Assembly (NCBI GenBank): GCA_963930325.1 | Contig: CAWVME010000026.1 | Coordinates: 1 to 6,120 of the forward strand | Length of the DNA stretch: 6,120 nucleotides | DNA from: CALXJM01 sp963930325 | Lineage (GTDB): Bacteria; Bacillota; Clostridia; TANB77; CAG-508 | Reading direction: 5' to 3' | Part shown: one piece after another, positions 1-6,120 of the stretch | Layout of the letters: the number at the start of each line of letters is the position of its first letter | Numbering within the stretch: the first letter of the stretch is position 1 | Position numbers and translations under genes: made by a program | Notes under the pieces: model-generated | Told to the model about the DNA's origin: nothing | Seen by the model: only the letters and a program-made list of their open reading frames with translations | The model's database searches: none

Positions 1-224
1 AGTTTTCTGTTTGACGAATATGTTGTCAAAGTTTTTGTTTTTTGTTTTTTGCTTTTTTGGAATAACAGTCTTTATGTGAAAAATGAGTCCGACCTTGGAG
101 CAGTTTTGGCTTTTTCTTTATTTTAGTGTGTTTCTATTGTTTTTTTGTTTCTTTCTTAAACACCTTAGATGACGCATATTTTGAACATAATATTGTTATT
201 TAGTTTCATTATTACAATTTCATC
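1..224. other. AT-rich stretch with no recognisable gene
   Basis: I see no supported gene here. The plus strand is dominated by T-runs (about 31-60 and 115-157). A minus-strand frame is open from about 120 off the left edge and would give a lysine-rich peptide of about 40 residues, but it has no visible start codon or ribosome binding site and its composition is what A-rich DNA gives by chance. A weak 6-bp inverted repeat (TTTGAC at 10-15, GTCAAA at 25-30) precedes the T-rich tract and could be a poor plus-strand terminator for a gene outside the window. Confidence 0.4.
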
Positions 225-261
225 GAGCAGCGGGCGAACGCTGTTCGCCCCTACATTGCTC
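225..261. repeat. GC-rich palindromic intergenic repeat (REP/MITE-like)
   Basis: The core is a perfect 8-bp inverted repeat, GGGCGAAC (232-239) and GTTCGCCC (243-250), with a 3-base loop. A second, outer 5-bp pair, GAGCA (225-229) and TGCTC (257-261), encloses it, with unpaired bases between the two stems. The block is far richer in G and C than the AT-rich DNA on both sides. From memory, similar palindromes with a GTAGGGGCG start and a CGCCCG end occur as dispersed intergenic repeats in many Clostridia; the minus strand here reads GTAGGGGCGAAC then GTTCGCCCG. It has no U-tract typical of a terminator. Its family assignment and copy number cannot be judged from one copy. Confidence 0.65.
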
Positions 262-393
262 TACGGTTTTGCCAAATAAGATGTATATGTAGAAAAACTA
301 TTTTTTTTATTCTATCATTTATGCATTTTTCTTTCAACTATTTTGTTATATTTTATTATTAATTTTTCCATTTCTTTATTTTATTCCCAGTCT
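262..393. other. AT-rich region downstream of the glycosyltransferase
   Basis: This is the 3' flank of the minus-strand glycosyltransferase gene. It is nearly all A and T, and I see no gene and no clear hairpin terminator. Termination of the glycosyltransferase transcript may rely on the palindromic repeat further on at 225-261 or on something not recognisable here. Confidence 0.35.
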
Positions 394-1449
394 TTATTGA
401 CTTTCTTTTCTCTGAACTTTTTTTATATGTTTTTTGATTTTTACTAAAATTTCTAATATTCTAACATTTCCTTTTTTTATGTTGTATAACATATATTTTT
501 GATATAAACTTATTTTTTCTTTTGGAATTTTTGTTAATGCCTTTTTATACACTGGGTTTTCTAATAGTTCTTTTATCTTATTTTTTCTTTGTTTATATGG
601 TATTGTAGAAAAGTCATTTAAAAGTATATTATTTACCATGGTTAGTACAGAAATATTATATGTTTTTTCAAAATCTTCATCTTTATTAAATTGCTCTATA
701 TATTTTTTTACAGAATTAAAAAAAATTTCTGCATCGTGTTTTGTTGTACTATCTTGTTTTTGCGTTACTGAACTAGTATTTTTTCTATAATGGTATCCAT
801 ATATATTATAATGACTAATTGTTTTTGCTTTTTCTAATGCTAGTAAATGAAATATTGTATCTGGCGCTTTTCTTACTCCTTCTATAAATTTTAAATCATT
901 TTCTGTTATAAATTCTTTTTTATATAGTTTTCCCCAAACAACAGAAACATTACAATCTGTTGGAAAATATTTTGTTAATCCTTTTCCTATATTTTGCAAT
1001 TGTAGTTCTCTTTGATCTAATTTACTTAGAATTCCATCTTTTATATAAAATTTATTTTTAACTTGTTTTTCTTTATATTCAACATAACAATCATAAACAA
1101 TAATATCCGAATTATCTCCTTGTTCTATCTTTTTATATAGTTTTTCAAGAGTATCTAGTTCTAACCAATCATCTGCATCTACAAAAGCTATCCATGGAGA
1201 TTTTGCAAGCTCAATTCCTTTATTTCTTGCTACTCCCTCACCTTTGTTTTCTTGTTTAAATATATATATTCTATGATCTTTTTTTTCGTATTCTCTACAC
1301 AGCTGTTCTATTTCTGTTTTACTCCCGTCTAAAATTAATATTATTTCTATTTTTTTAAATGTTTGGGATATAATACTATCGAGTGCTTTTTGCAAATATA
1401 TTTTAGGTGGGTTATATATTGGCATTATTACACTAATATTAGCATTCAT
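394..1449 (-). CDS. Glycosyltransferase family 2 protein
   Basis: This 351-residue protein is an inverting GT-A fold glycosyltransferase that would move a sugar from a nucleotide-sugar donor to an acceptor on the cytoplasmic face of the membrane, probably in cell-surface polysaccharide or teichoic acid-type polymer assembly. The N-terminal third is typical: a VIMPIYN strand start (7-13), the LDG segment (40-42), NKGEGVARNKGI (68-79), and the metal/donor-binding D91-A-D93-D94 in FVDADDW. Later family features are VWGKLYKKEF (171-180), the acceptor-side APDTIF (195-200), where the usual glutamate before the aspartate is replaced by proline, and YGYHYRKNTSSVT (217-229). The C-terminus (about 324-348) is rich in lysine and arginine and could lie on the membrane; no transmembrane segment is evident. 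The start is supported by AAGGAGA 8 bases upstream. Donor and acceptor cannot be read from sequence, and no other polysaccharide genes are in view. Confidence 0.93.
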   Translation of the reverse strand: MNANISVIMPIYNPPKIYLQKALDSIISQTFKKIEIILILDGSKTEIEQLCREYEKKDHRIYIFKQENKGEGVARNKGIELAKSPWIAFVDADDWLELDTLEKLYKKIEQGDNSDIIVYDCYVEYKEKQVKNKFYIKDGILSKLDQRELQLQNIGKGLTKYFPTDCNVSVVWGKLYKKEFITENDLKFIEGVRKAPDTIFHLLALEKAKTISHYNIYGYHYRKNTSSVTQKQDSTTKHDAEIFFNSVKKYIEQFNKDEDFEKTYNISVLTMVNNILLNDFSTIPYKQRKNKIKELLENPVYKKALTKIPKEKISLYQKYMLYNIKKGNVRILEILVKIKKHIKKVQRKESQ

Positions 1450-1457
1450 TATTATAA

Positions 1458-1464
1458 TCTCCTT
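1458..1464 (-). promoter_or_regulatory. Ribosome binding site of the glycosyltransferase
   Basis: The minus strand reads AAGGAGA, 8 bases before the ATG at 1449. This supports the first ATG as the true start. Confidence 0.85.
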
Positions 1465-1478
1465 ATATAATTTTTTTC

Positions 1479-1507
1479 ATTATATTATTCTTGTTGTAAA
1501 AAGTCAA
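1479..1507 (-). promoter_or_regulatory. Sigma-A-type promoter for the glycosyltransferase
   Basis: On the minus strand the -35 box is TTGACT (1502-1507) and the -10 box is a perfect TATAAT (1479-1484), with the ideal 17-base spacer. Transcription would start near 1472, giving a leader of about 22 bases that holds little more than the ribosome binding site. The -35 box lies in one arm of an inverted repeat shared with the divergent fprA promoter. Confidence 0.75.
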
Positions 1508-1532
1508 TTTACTACAAAACTTAGCAATTGAC
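1503..1532. repeat. 7-bp inverted repeat spanning both divergent -35 boxes
   Basis: GTCAATT (1503-1509) and AATTGAC (1526-1532) are perfect inverted copies separated by 16 bases. Each arm overlaps the -35 box of one of the two divergent promoters. It could be a binding site for a dimeric regulator controlling both genes, or simply the mirror image produced by two good -35 boxes facing apart. Confidence 0.4.
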
Positions 1533-1556
1533 ATTTTTTTATTATTATAATATGAT
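1528..1556 (+). promoter_or_regulatory. Sigma-A-type promoter for fprA
   Basis: The -35 box is a perfect TTGACA (1528-1533) and the -10 box is TATGAT (1551-1556, five of six matches), with a 17-base spacer. Transcription would begin near 1563, leaving a leader of about 17 bases, just enough for the ribosome binding site. The near-consensus boxes suggest strong expression. Confidence 0.8.
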
Positions 1557-1564
1557 TTTAGAGT

Positions 1565-1572
1565 AAAGGAGG
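1565..1572 (+). promoter_or_regulatory. Strong ribosome binding site of fprA
   Basis: AAAGGAGG lies 7 bases before the ATG at 1580. This is close to the ideal Shine-Dalgarno sequence and fixes the start codon. Confidence 0.9.
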
Positions 1573-1579
1573 AAAATTT

Positions 1580-2758
1580 ATGTTAAAAATAAATGATGAT
1601 ATTTATTTTGTAGGAGCCATTAACCCTGCACTTAGAGTTTTTGATATTATAATGAAAACAGAGTATGGAACTACGTATAATGCTTATTTAATTAAAGATG
1701 TGAAAAATGTTCTAATTGAAACTGTTCATGAAAAATTTTTTGATGAATATTTAGAAAGCATTGAAGAAATTATTCCTATTGAAAAAATTGATTATTTAAT
1801 CTTAAATCATACTGAACCAGATCATACAGGAAGTGTAAAAAAATTATTAGAAAAAAATCCTAATATTACAATTATTACTACTATGGCTGGCAAAAATTTT
1901 GTTTCTAATATTTGCAATATGGATTTTAATTCTCAAGTTGTAAAAGATGGAGATATTCTAAACATAGGAAGCAGAAACCTAGAATTTATTGTTGCTCCAT
2001 TGTTACATTGGCCAGATTCAATGTTTACTTATTCAAAGAGCGACAAAATTTTATTTTCTTGCGATTTTTTGGGCACCCATTATGCCGAGCCAAAAATATT
2101 TGATAAATATGTAAAATACCCAGAAAAATATGAAGAATCTCTTCTTTACTATTTTAATGCCATTTTTGGACCTTTTAAACCTAATGTACTTTATGGATTA
2201 TCTAGGATAGAAAATCTAGATTTAAGCGCTATCTGTCCAAGCCATGGGCCTATTTTACAAGAAACATTTCCTCATGTTATAGATCAATATAAAACATGGG
2301 CTTCTGAGATAAAACTTCCTAATAAAAAAGTAACTATTTTTTATGTGTCTGCCTATGGCTATACTAAAAAGCTTGCAAATTTTGCAAAAGAATTTTTAGA
2401 AAAAAACGGCATAACTGTAGAAATATTTAATGTTATTCATAGCGATATTTCAGAAATAATTTCTTCTATTCATAGTTCTGATGGTATTTTAGTTGGTTCT
2501 CCAACTATTAATCGAGACGCTTTAAAACCTGTTTGGGATGTTCTATCTTCAATTGATGCTATTTCAAATAAAGGTAAACTTTGCGGAGTGTTCGGTTCGT
2601 ATGGTTGGTCTGGTGAAGCCGTTCCTATGATAAAGCAAAGATTAGAAAGTTTAAAATTAAAAGTTTTAGACGATGGTGTGAAAGTTTTATTCAATCCTAA
2701 TAAAGATGACATGATAAAAATGGAAGAATATATAAACAAGTTTGTGCAAATGATATAA
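1580..2758 (+). CDS. fprA: Class A flavodiiron protein (FprA-type flavoprotein)
   Basis: This 392-residue cytoplasmic enzyme should reduce oxygen to water (or nitric oxide to nitrous oxide), taking electrons from a rubredoxin or similar carrier, and so protects an anaerobe from oxygen or NO. Residues 1 to about 245 form the metallo-beta-lactamase-like di-iron domain. All expected iron-site residues are present: H77, E79, D81 and H82 in NHTEPDH, H143 in LHWPD, D162 in SCDFLG and H222 in CPSHGP. Residues about 250-392 form the flavodoxin-like FMN domain, with the phosphate-binding loop S257-A-Y-G-Y-T262, then VGSPTINRD (305-313) and FGSYGWSGEA (338-347). There is no fused rubredoxin or flavin reductase domain, so it is class A, and the length is normal for that class. 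It has its own strong promoter and ribosome binding site and is followed by a terminator, so it is probably transcribed alone. Sequence does not settle whether O2 or NO is preferred. Confidence 0.96.
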   Translation: MLKINDDIYFVGAINPALRVFDIIMKTEYGTTYNAYLIKDVKNVLIETVHEKFFDEYLESIEEIIPIEKIDYLILNHTEPDHTGSVKKLLEKNPNITIITTMAGKNFVSNICNMDFNSQVVKDGDILNIGSRNLEFIVAPLLHWPDSMFTYSKSDKILFSCDFLGTHYAEPKIFDKYVKYPEKYEESLLYYFNAIFGPFKPNVLYGLSRIENLDLSAICPSHGPILQETFPHVIDQYKTWASEIKLPNKKVTIFYVSAYGYTKKLANFAKEFLEKNGITVEIFNVIHSDISEIISSIHSSDGILVGSPTINRDALKPVWDVLSSIDAISNKGKLCGVFGSYGWSGEAVPMIKQRLESLKLKVLDDGVKVLFNPNKDDMIKMEEYINKFVQMI

Positions 2759-2780
2759 ACCGTGAATATGCATTTAATAT

Positions 2781-2824
2781 AAAAAAGTTCAAGCAAAATT
2801 TACTTTCTTTTGCTTGAACTTTTT
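2781..2824. terminator. Bidirectional intrinsic terminator
   Basis: A perfect 12-bp stem pairs GTTCAAGCAAAA (2787-2798) with TTTTGCTTGAAC (2808-2819) around a 9-base loop. It is flanked by A-runs on the left (2781-2786) and T-runs on the right (2820-2824), which extend the stem and give a U-tract on either strand. It lies 22 bases after the fprA stop and about 80 bases beyond the end of the minus-strand DUF4116 gene, so it likely ends both convergent transcripts. Confidence 0.9.
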
Positions 2825-2901
2825 ATTGTATACATTTTTATGCAATAAAGTCTGAGTTTACTATATTAACCCTTTCTAAGCAAGTAGCATATGTTTTGCG
2901 T

Positions 2902-3429
2902 TTACTTTGAAGAAGAATTTAGCAATTCTAAAACTTTTTCATTTTTTTGCATTTCTGGTGTTGCAAATTCTATGGCTTTTTTATCTTGCTTTATTGCTTC
3001 CATTACCACTTCTTCATCATTTCTGAGTTCTCTACTTACATATTTAAGTATAATTCCCTTATTTTTTACTGCTTCTAATACTACCTCTTTATCATTTCTA
3101 AGTTCCTGAGAAGCATAATATAAAATTTGTCCATTTTGTTTTACTCCATATAGCATAATTTCTCTATCTGCTTTTAAATTATCACTTGCATAGCAAATTG
3201 TCCAAGGTTCTTTTTTTACAGCTTCAAATACAGCCTCTTTATCATCCTTTAAACGATTACTCGCAAAAATTAAAGAACCCGCATAATTATGAATTGCTTC
3301 TAGAACTAAATCCTTATCATCTTTTAACTCTTCTGTTGCAAACTCTAATAATTTTCCATCTTCTCTAACTGCATTTATTAAAAGCTCTTTATTATTTGCA
3401 TTTTGTTTTACTTCCTCTTGTGTTATCAT
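2902..3429 (-). CDS. DUF4116 domain repeat protein
   Basis: This 175-residue protein consists almost entirely of a tandem repeat with an exact 25-residue period: units at 13-37, 38-62, 63-87, 88-112, 113-137 and 138-162, plus a partial seventh from 163. The consensus is roughly NDKEVVLEAVKQNG, a few hydrophobic residues, YAS, then ELRN. This matches the DUF4116 family, whose function is unknown; the pattern suggests paired short helices stacking into a solenoid of the kind often used for protein binding. No signal peptide or membrane segment is visible, so it is probably cytoplasmic. It begins 13 bases after the pgsA stop, with AGAAGG (3437-3442) 7 bases before its ATG, and looks like the last gene of the operon. 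The repeats are diverged rather than identical, so they are probably old. A role linked to phospholipid synthesis would be inference from position only. Confidence 0.85.
   Translation of the reverse strand: MITQEEVKQNANNKELLINAVREDGKLLEFATEELKDDKDLVLEAIHNYAGSLIFASNRLKDDKEAVFEAVKKEPWTICYASDNLKADREIMLYGVKQNGQILYYASQELRNDKEVVLEAVKNKGIILKYVSRELRNDEEVVMEAIKQDKKAIEFATPEMQKNEKVLELLNSSSK
2920..3393 (-). repeat. 75-bp in-frame tandem repeat encoding the DUF4116 units
   Basis: The 25-residue protein period is visible in the DNA as 75-base spacing. On the plus strand the string ATCAT recurs at 3016, 3091, 3241 and 3316, all in register, and the missing position (3166) has the related ATCTG, which changes the residue before the unit boundary to alanine. 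Six full units and a partial seventh are present. Sequence divergence between units argues against recent slippage. Confidence 0.85.
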
Positions 3430-3436
3430 CTTTCTA

Positions 3437-3442
3437 CCTTCT
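3437..3442 (-). promoter_or_regulatory. Ribosome binding site of the DUF4116 gene
   Basis: The minus strand reads AGAAGG directly after the pgsA TAA stop and 7 bases before the ATG at 3429. The junction shares the string AGGTAGAAA with the DUF5665-pgsA junction. Confidence 0.7.
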
Positions 3443-4033
3443 TTATTTTAATAAATCTTTCCCATTTTTTAAATAGTCATGTCCTGAAAAAATGGTAGCT
3501 ATAACCGCTAAAATCATAAATAAAGTAGCCACTAAATTAAGTCCAAAAGCAAAGCCATGTAAACTTCCTGTAAAGCATTCTGCAAATGGCTGTATATCTA
3601 TATATGCTAAAATAATAGCTATCATCTGTGTAACTGTTTTTAATTTTCCCCAAACACTTGCAGCAATTACTTTTCCTCCCTTTTCTACAGCAATTAGTCT
3701 ATATCCAGAAACAATAAATTCTCTTGCCAATACAATAATAGGAATCCAAGCTGGTAATTTTTGCATTTCTACTAATAAAAGCATGGCAGATAAAACTAAT
3801 ATTTTGTCCGCAAGTGGATCTAAGAATTTTCCAAATGTAGTTATTTCATTTCTCGATCTTGCTATGTACCCATCCAATTTATCTGTAATAGATGCTATTA
3901 TAAAAATAATATTAATTAGTATATAAGTAAGTGGAATTCCTAAAATTTCTGTTTTTAATGGAAAGAATGGAATACACACCATAATTGGCACTAAAATTAT
4001 TCGGACAATAGTTAATTTATTAGCTAAATTCAT
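3443..4033 (-). CDS. pgsA: CDP-diacylglycerol--glycerol-3-phosphate 3-phosphatidyltransferase
   Basis: This 196-residue integral membrane enzyme joins CDP-diacylglycerol to glycerol 3-phosphate, giving phosphatidylglycerophosphate and CMP (EC 2.7.8.5), the committed step to phosphatidylglycerol and cardiolipin. The complete CDP-alcohol phosphotransferase motif is present: D51, D54, G55, A58, R59, then G68, D72 and D76, with spacing DxxDGxxAR, eight residues, GxxxDxxxD. The N-terminus (MNLANKLTIVRIILVPI) and the segments AREFIVSGYRLIAVEKGG (103-120) and SVWGKLKTVTQMIAI (126-140) are typical of PgsA rather than other family members. About six membrane helices can be traced, near 9-25, 32-50, 77-92, 95-111, 132-147 and 165-184. 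It is slightly longer than many homologues because of a loop around 149-163. The ATG lies 2 bases after the DUF5665 stop, so translation is probably coupled. Confidence 0.96.
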   Translation of the reverse strand: MNLANKLTIVRIILVPIMVCIPFFPLKTEILGIPLTYILINIIFIIASITDKLDGYIARSRNEITTFGKFLDPLADKILVLSAMLLLVEMQKLPAWIPIIVLAREFIVSGYRLIAVEKGGKVIAASVWGKLKTVTQMIAIILAYIDIQPFAECFTGSLHGFAFGLNLVATLFMILAVIATIFSGHDYLKNGKDLLK

Positions 4034-4035
4034 TT

Positions 4036-4323
4036 CTACCTCCTATTTTGTACGATATCAATAATATCTACAATATAATCACCTATAATTGGCAAATTTA
4101 ATTTTACAATTTTTTGAAGGATATATATAATAATAGCTGTTATAAGGGTAAAACCAATTCCTACTCCTATTCCTTTAGCTATTCCTGCTAAAATATTACG
4201 AATAAGAATTTGTTTTTTACTTCCAATAATATAAGATAATTCTCGTATATTGGCTTCTACTAATATTGTGTTCAGCTTCTCAATTTTTTCTTCTAAATAA
4301 CTTAATTTTCTTTTTATGAACAT
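4036..4323 (-). CDS. DUF5665 family small membrane protein
   Basis: This 95-residue protein resembles the DUF5665 family, small proteins common in Bacillota with no known function. An amphipathic, charged N-terminal helix (about 5-30, with LEEKIEKLN) leads to the family-typical ILAGIAKGIGVGIGF segment (44-58). This glycine-rich start of a membrane helix runs to about 70 and could support close helix packing. The family-like end is NLPIIGDYIVDIIDIVQ (76-92). One long or two short membrane segments are possible. The ATG is supported by AGGTGA (4331-4336) 7 bases upstream. It sits 43 bases after the UPF0182 gene and 2 bases before pgsA, so it is very likely co-transcribed with both. The C-terminal Arg-Arg doubles as the pgsA ribosome binding site. 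Confidence 0.85.
   Translation of the reverse strand: MFIKRKLSYLEEKIEKLNTILVEANIRELSYIIGSKKQILIRNILAGIAKGIGVGIGFTLITAIIIYILQKIVKLNLPIIGDYIVDIIDIVQNRR
4039..4044 (-). promoter_or_regulatory. pgsA ribosome binding site formed by the last two codons of the upstream gene
   Basis: The minus strand reads AGG AGG TAG AA ATG. The perfect AGGAGG is the pair of arginine codons ending the DUF5665 gene; the TAG stop follows, and pgsA starts 2 bases later. The distance from AGGAGG to ATG is 5 bases, so ribosomes finishing the first gene are already on the start site of the next. Confidence 0.85.
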
Positions 4324-4330
4324 ACATACT

Positions 4331-4336
4331 TCACCT
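4331..4336 (-). promoter_or_regulatory. Ribosome binding site of the DUF5665 gene
   Basis: The minus strand reads AGGTGA, 7 bases before the ATG at 4323. Half of it lies in a small inverted repeat, CCTAA (4334-4338) and TTAGG (4342-4346) with a 3-base loop, which might weakly mask it in RNA. Confidence 0.65.
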
Positions 4337-4366
4337 AATATTTAGGTTTCCGTATTCTTCCTACTT

Positions 4367-6120
4367 TTATTCATTTACAACTATATTTTCTTCTGTTATT
4401 TCTTCATTACCTTCTTTTTGTTCTTCTTGTACTTGTTCTAACTGTTTTATTAATTCTTGTAAACGTTTTAAATCTTTTCCAATAAGCTCCCAATCTTGAC
4501 TTTCACTAGATTGTTCTAAATTATTATTTGCTTTAATAATTGCTTCAATAATTTCTTCTACATTATCTGTATTTTGAACCTCAATATCTACAGCATATTG
4601 CGAGAACAAATTTGTTAATGCCTCTTCCAAGTTATTTCCTATTGTTACCTTTGTTCCTGAAGCCACAATTACCTTTTTTAAAATAGGAACCTGTGATTCA
4701 TTAACTAGCACCTGATAAACCGGTTCTACATAAAGAAGTGTATCTTCTACTGGTATAATCATCATATTTTTAATCAAACGTGCCCCAGAAACATTTAAGT
4801 CTTCTAACTCAGTTGAAATTGTTTTATCTTGTTCAATTTGTGTATTTAATTGCATTGGTCCTACAACACTACTTCCAGAAGAAAATCTATATAATACTAA
4901 AGTGTTTTGGTTATTTTCGTAGGTTCCTACTAAATAAGATACTATATTTTGCTTTTCTAATGGTGTATACGGTATAATTAGTCCCAAATAATTTTCATTT
5001 TCACTATTTTTTACCATAGTATAGTAAGGTTCCATTTGAATTCCATTCAAACTAGAGGTTTTAGAAACAGTGCTTTTAGCAATTTCCCATACATCATCAT
5101 TTCTATATAATACTTCTGCCTGAATGTTATGATATCTTGTAATCATTTCTGCTTGCACATTATATAAAAATTCTGGATAAACTATATGTTCTGCTATATC
5201 TTCTGGAATTGTTTCTTGATTAATATCTGCAAATACTTCTGGATATACTCTCCAATATGCCATTGCAATTGGGTCTGTTTTGTCAGTTAAATAAAATGTA
5301 GTAGTTCCATCATAAGCATCTATGATAACCTTAATTGAATTTCGAATATAATTAATTTTTGTTTTTATACCATCTTGTTCAATTACAGTTCCTTGTGCAT
5401 AAGGATATGCATTAGAAGTCGTATAAGCATCTAGCACCCATGCAAGGGAACCGTCATCTCGAATAACCATATATGGTTCATCATCATATAATAAATATGG
5501 CATAATAGTTTTTGCTCTTTGAATAACATTTCGATTAGTTAATATTTTGCTATCATCTTGTATATTAGTAGATACAGCTAGTTTTACATCTCCATTTGTA
5601 ATTCCTACAATTAATCTATCAAAAAATCCTAAATTAATTCCACCTTCTCCATCATATTCATTTTCTGCATTTGTATAACTATTAATTGGATAATCGTATT
5701 CTGAAGTGTCTTTTGCGTTTGTTACAACAATTTCGTTTGTTTCTAATCCATAATAAATTCGTGGTTGTGTAATTTCAATTTTTTCATCTTTACCATCCAC
5801 TTCTTTTTGAATATACTCAATTTTTCCAGTTGAATCTGCTCTGTTTGCGTAAGATAAAATAACACCATAACCATGTGTATATTCATATGTTTTATTACTG
5901 TAAGTTCTATCCCCTCCACTTACAATTTCTCTTGGTGAAACATAAGCTAAAGTTTCTCTTCCTTCTATATTGTATAAACCTAGCTTTGTATGATTATATG
6001 AATAATATCCTACATTTGTTTGATATTGTGCTAAAGTTTTTACAGTTGCTTCTTCACTTACAATAGGAATATTGTCTATAATTTCTGCATTCTGTTCTAT
6101 CATTTCTTTAGTAACAGTTC
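4367..6120 (-). CDS. UPF0182 family membrane protein, C-terminal part
   Basis: The reading frame stays open to the right edge, so the gene starts outside the window; the first methionine visible (codon at 6101-6103) is internal, with in-frame codons for TVTKE before it. About 583 residues are seen. Counted from that methionine, UPF0182 signatures are YVSPREI (54-60), YTHGYGV (75-81), PRIYYG (114-119), WVLDAYTTSNAYPYAQ (222-237), NYIRNSIKVIIDAYDG (251-266), PEFLYNVQAEMITRYH (310-325), MEPYY (357-361), GPMQLNTQIEQD (415-426), VEPVYQV (459-465) and LEEALTNLF (492-500). Full-length members are about 900 residues or more with several N-terminal membrane helices, which must lie beyond the edge; the part here is the large soluble domain, probably extracytoplasmic. 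The end (about 540-578) is a glutamate- and glutamine-rich, probably coiled-coil or disordered tail. Function is unknown. It is the first visible gene of the pgsA operon. Confidence 0.93.
   Translation of the reverse strand, partial: TVTKEMIEQNAEIIDNIPIVSEEATVKTLAQYQTNVGYYSYNHTKLGLYNIEGRETLAYVSPREIVSGGDRTYSNKTYEYTHGYGVILSYANRADSTGKIEYIQKEVDGKDEKIEITQPRIYYGLETNEIVVTNAKDTSEYDYPINSYTNAENEYDGEGGINLGFFDRLIVGITNGDVKLAVSTNIQDDSKILTNRNVIQRAKTIMPYLLYDDEPYMVIRDDGSLAWVLDAYTTSNAYPYAQGTVIEQDGIKTKINYIRNSIKVIIDAYDGTTTFYLTDKTDPIAMAYWRVYPEVFADINQETIPEDIAEHIVYPEFLYNVQAEMITRYHNIQAEVLYRNDDVWEIAKSTVSKTSSLNGIQMEPYYTMVKNSENENYLGLIIPYTPLEKQNIVSYLVGTYENNQNTLVLYRFSSGSSVVGPMQLNTQIEQDKTISTELEDLNVSGARLIKNMMIIPVEDTLLYVEPVYQVLVNESQVPILKKVIVASGTKVTIGNNLEEALTNLFSQYAVDIEVQNTDNVEEIIEAIIKANNNLEQSSESQDWELIGKDLKRLQELIKQLEQVQEEQKEGNEEITEENIVVNE

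Overview
The window is very AT-rich and carries ordinary low-GC Bacillota signals: strong AGGAGG-type ribosome binding sites, sigma-A-type promoters and short intergenic gaps. An oxygen-detoxifying flavodiiron protein together with DUF5665- and UPF0182-type proteins fits a strictly anaerobic Clostridia-like bacterium. The sequence alone does not identify a genus.

Layout, left to right. Positions 1-393 hold no convincing gene; the notable element is a GC-rich palindromic repeat at 225-261. A family 2 glycosyltransferase (394-1449, minus) and a class A flavodiiron protein, FprA (1580-2758, plus), are divergently transcribed from a compact 130-bp region with two well-formed promoters whose -35 boxes lie in a 7-bp inverted repeat. 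FprA ends just before a strong hairpin terminator (2781-2824) that can work in both directions.

The right half is a co-directional minus-strand cluster, in transcription order: a UPF0182 family large membrane protein (C-terminal part only, running off the right edge), a small DUF5665 membrane protein, pgsA (phosphatidylglycerophosphate synthase) and a DUF4116 protein made of 25-residue repeats. Gaps are 43, 2 and 13 bases, so this is very likely one operon ending at the shared terminator. The DUF5665-pgsA junction is especially tight: the last two codons of the first gene form the ribosome binding site of the second.

Functionally, pgsA commits CDP-diacylglycerol to anionic phospholipid (phosphatidylglycerol/cardiolipin) synthesis. 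Three poorly characterised proteins, two of them membrane-associated, are probably co-expressed with it. That cluster is the most interesting part of the window, but I see no clear sign of a wholly new system: no CRISPR array, transposase, toxin-antitoxin pair, tRNA or rRNA.
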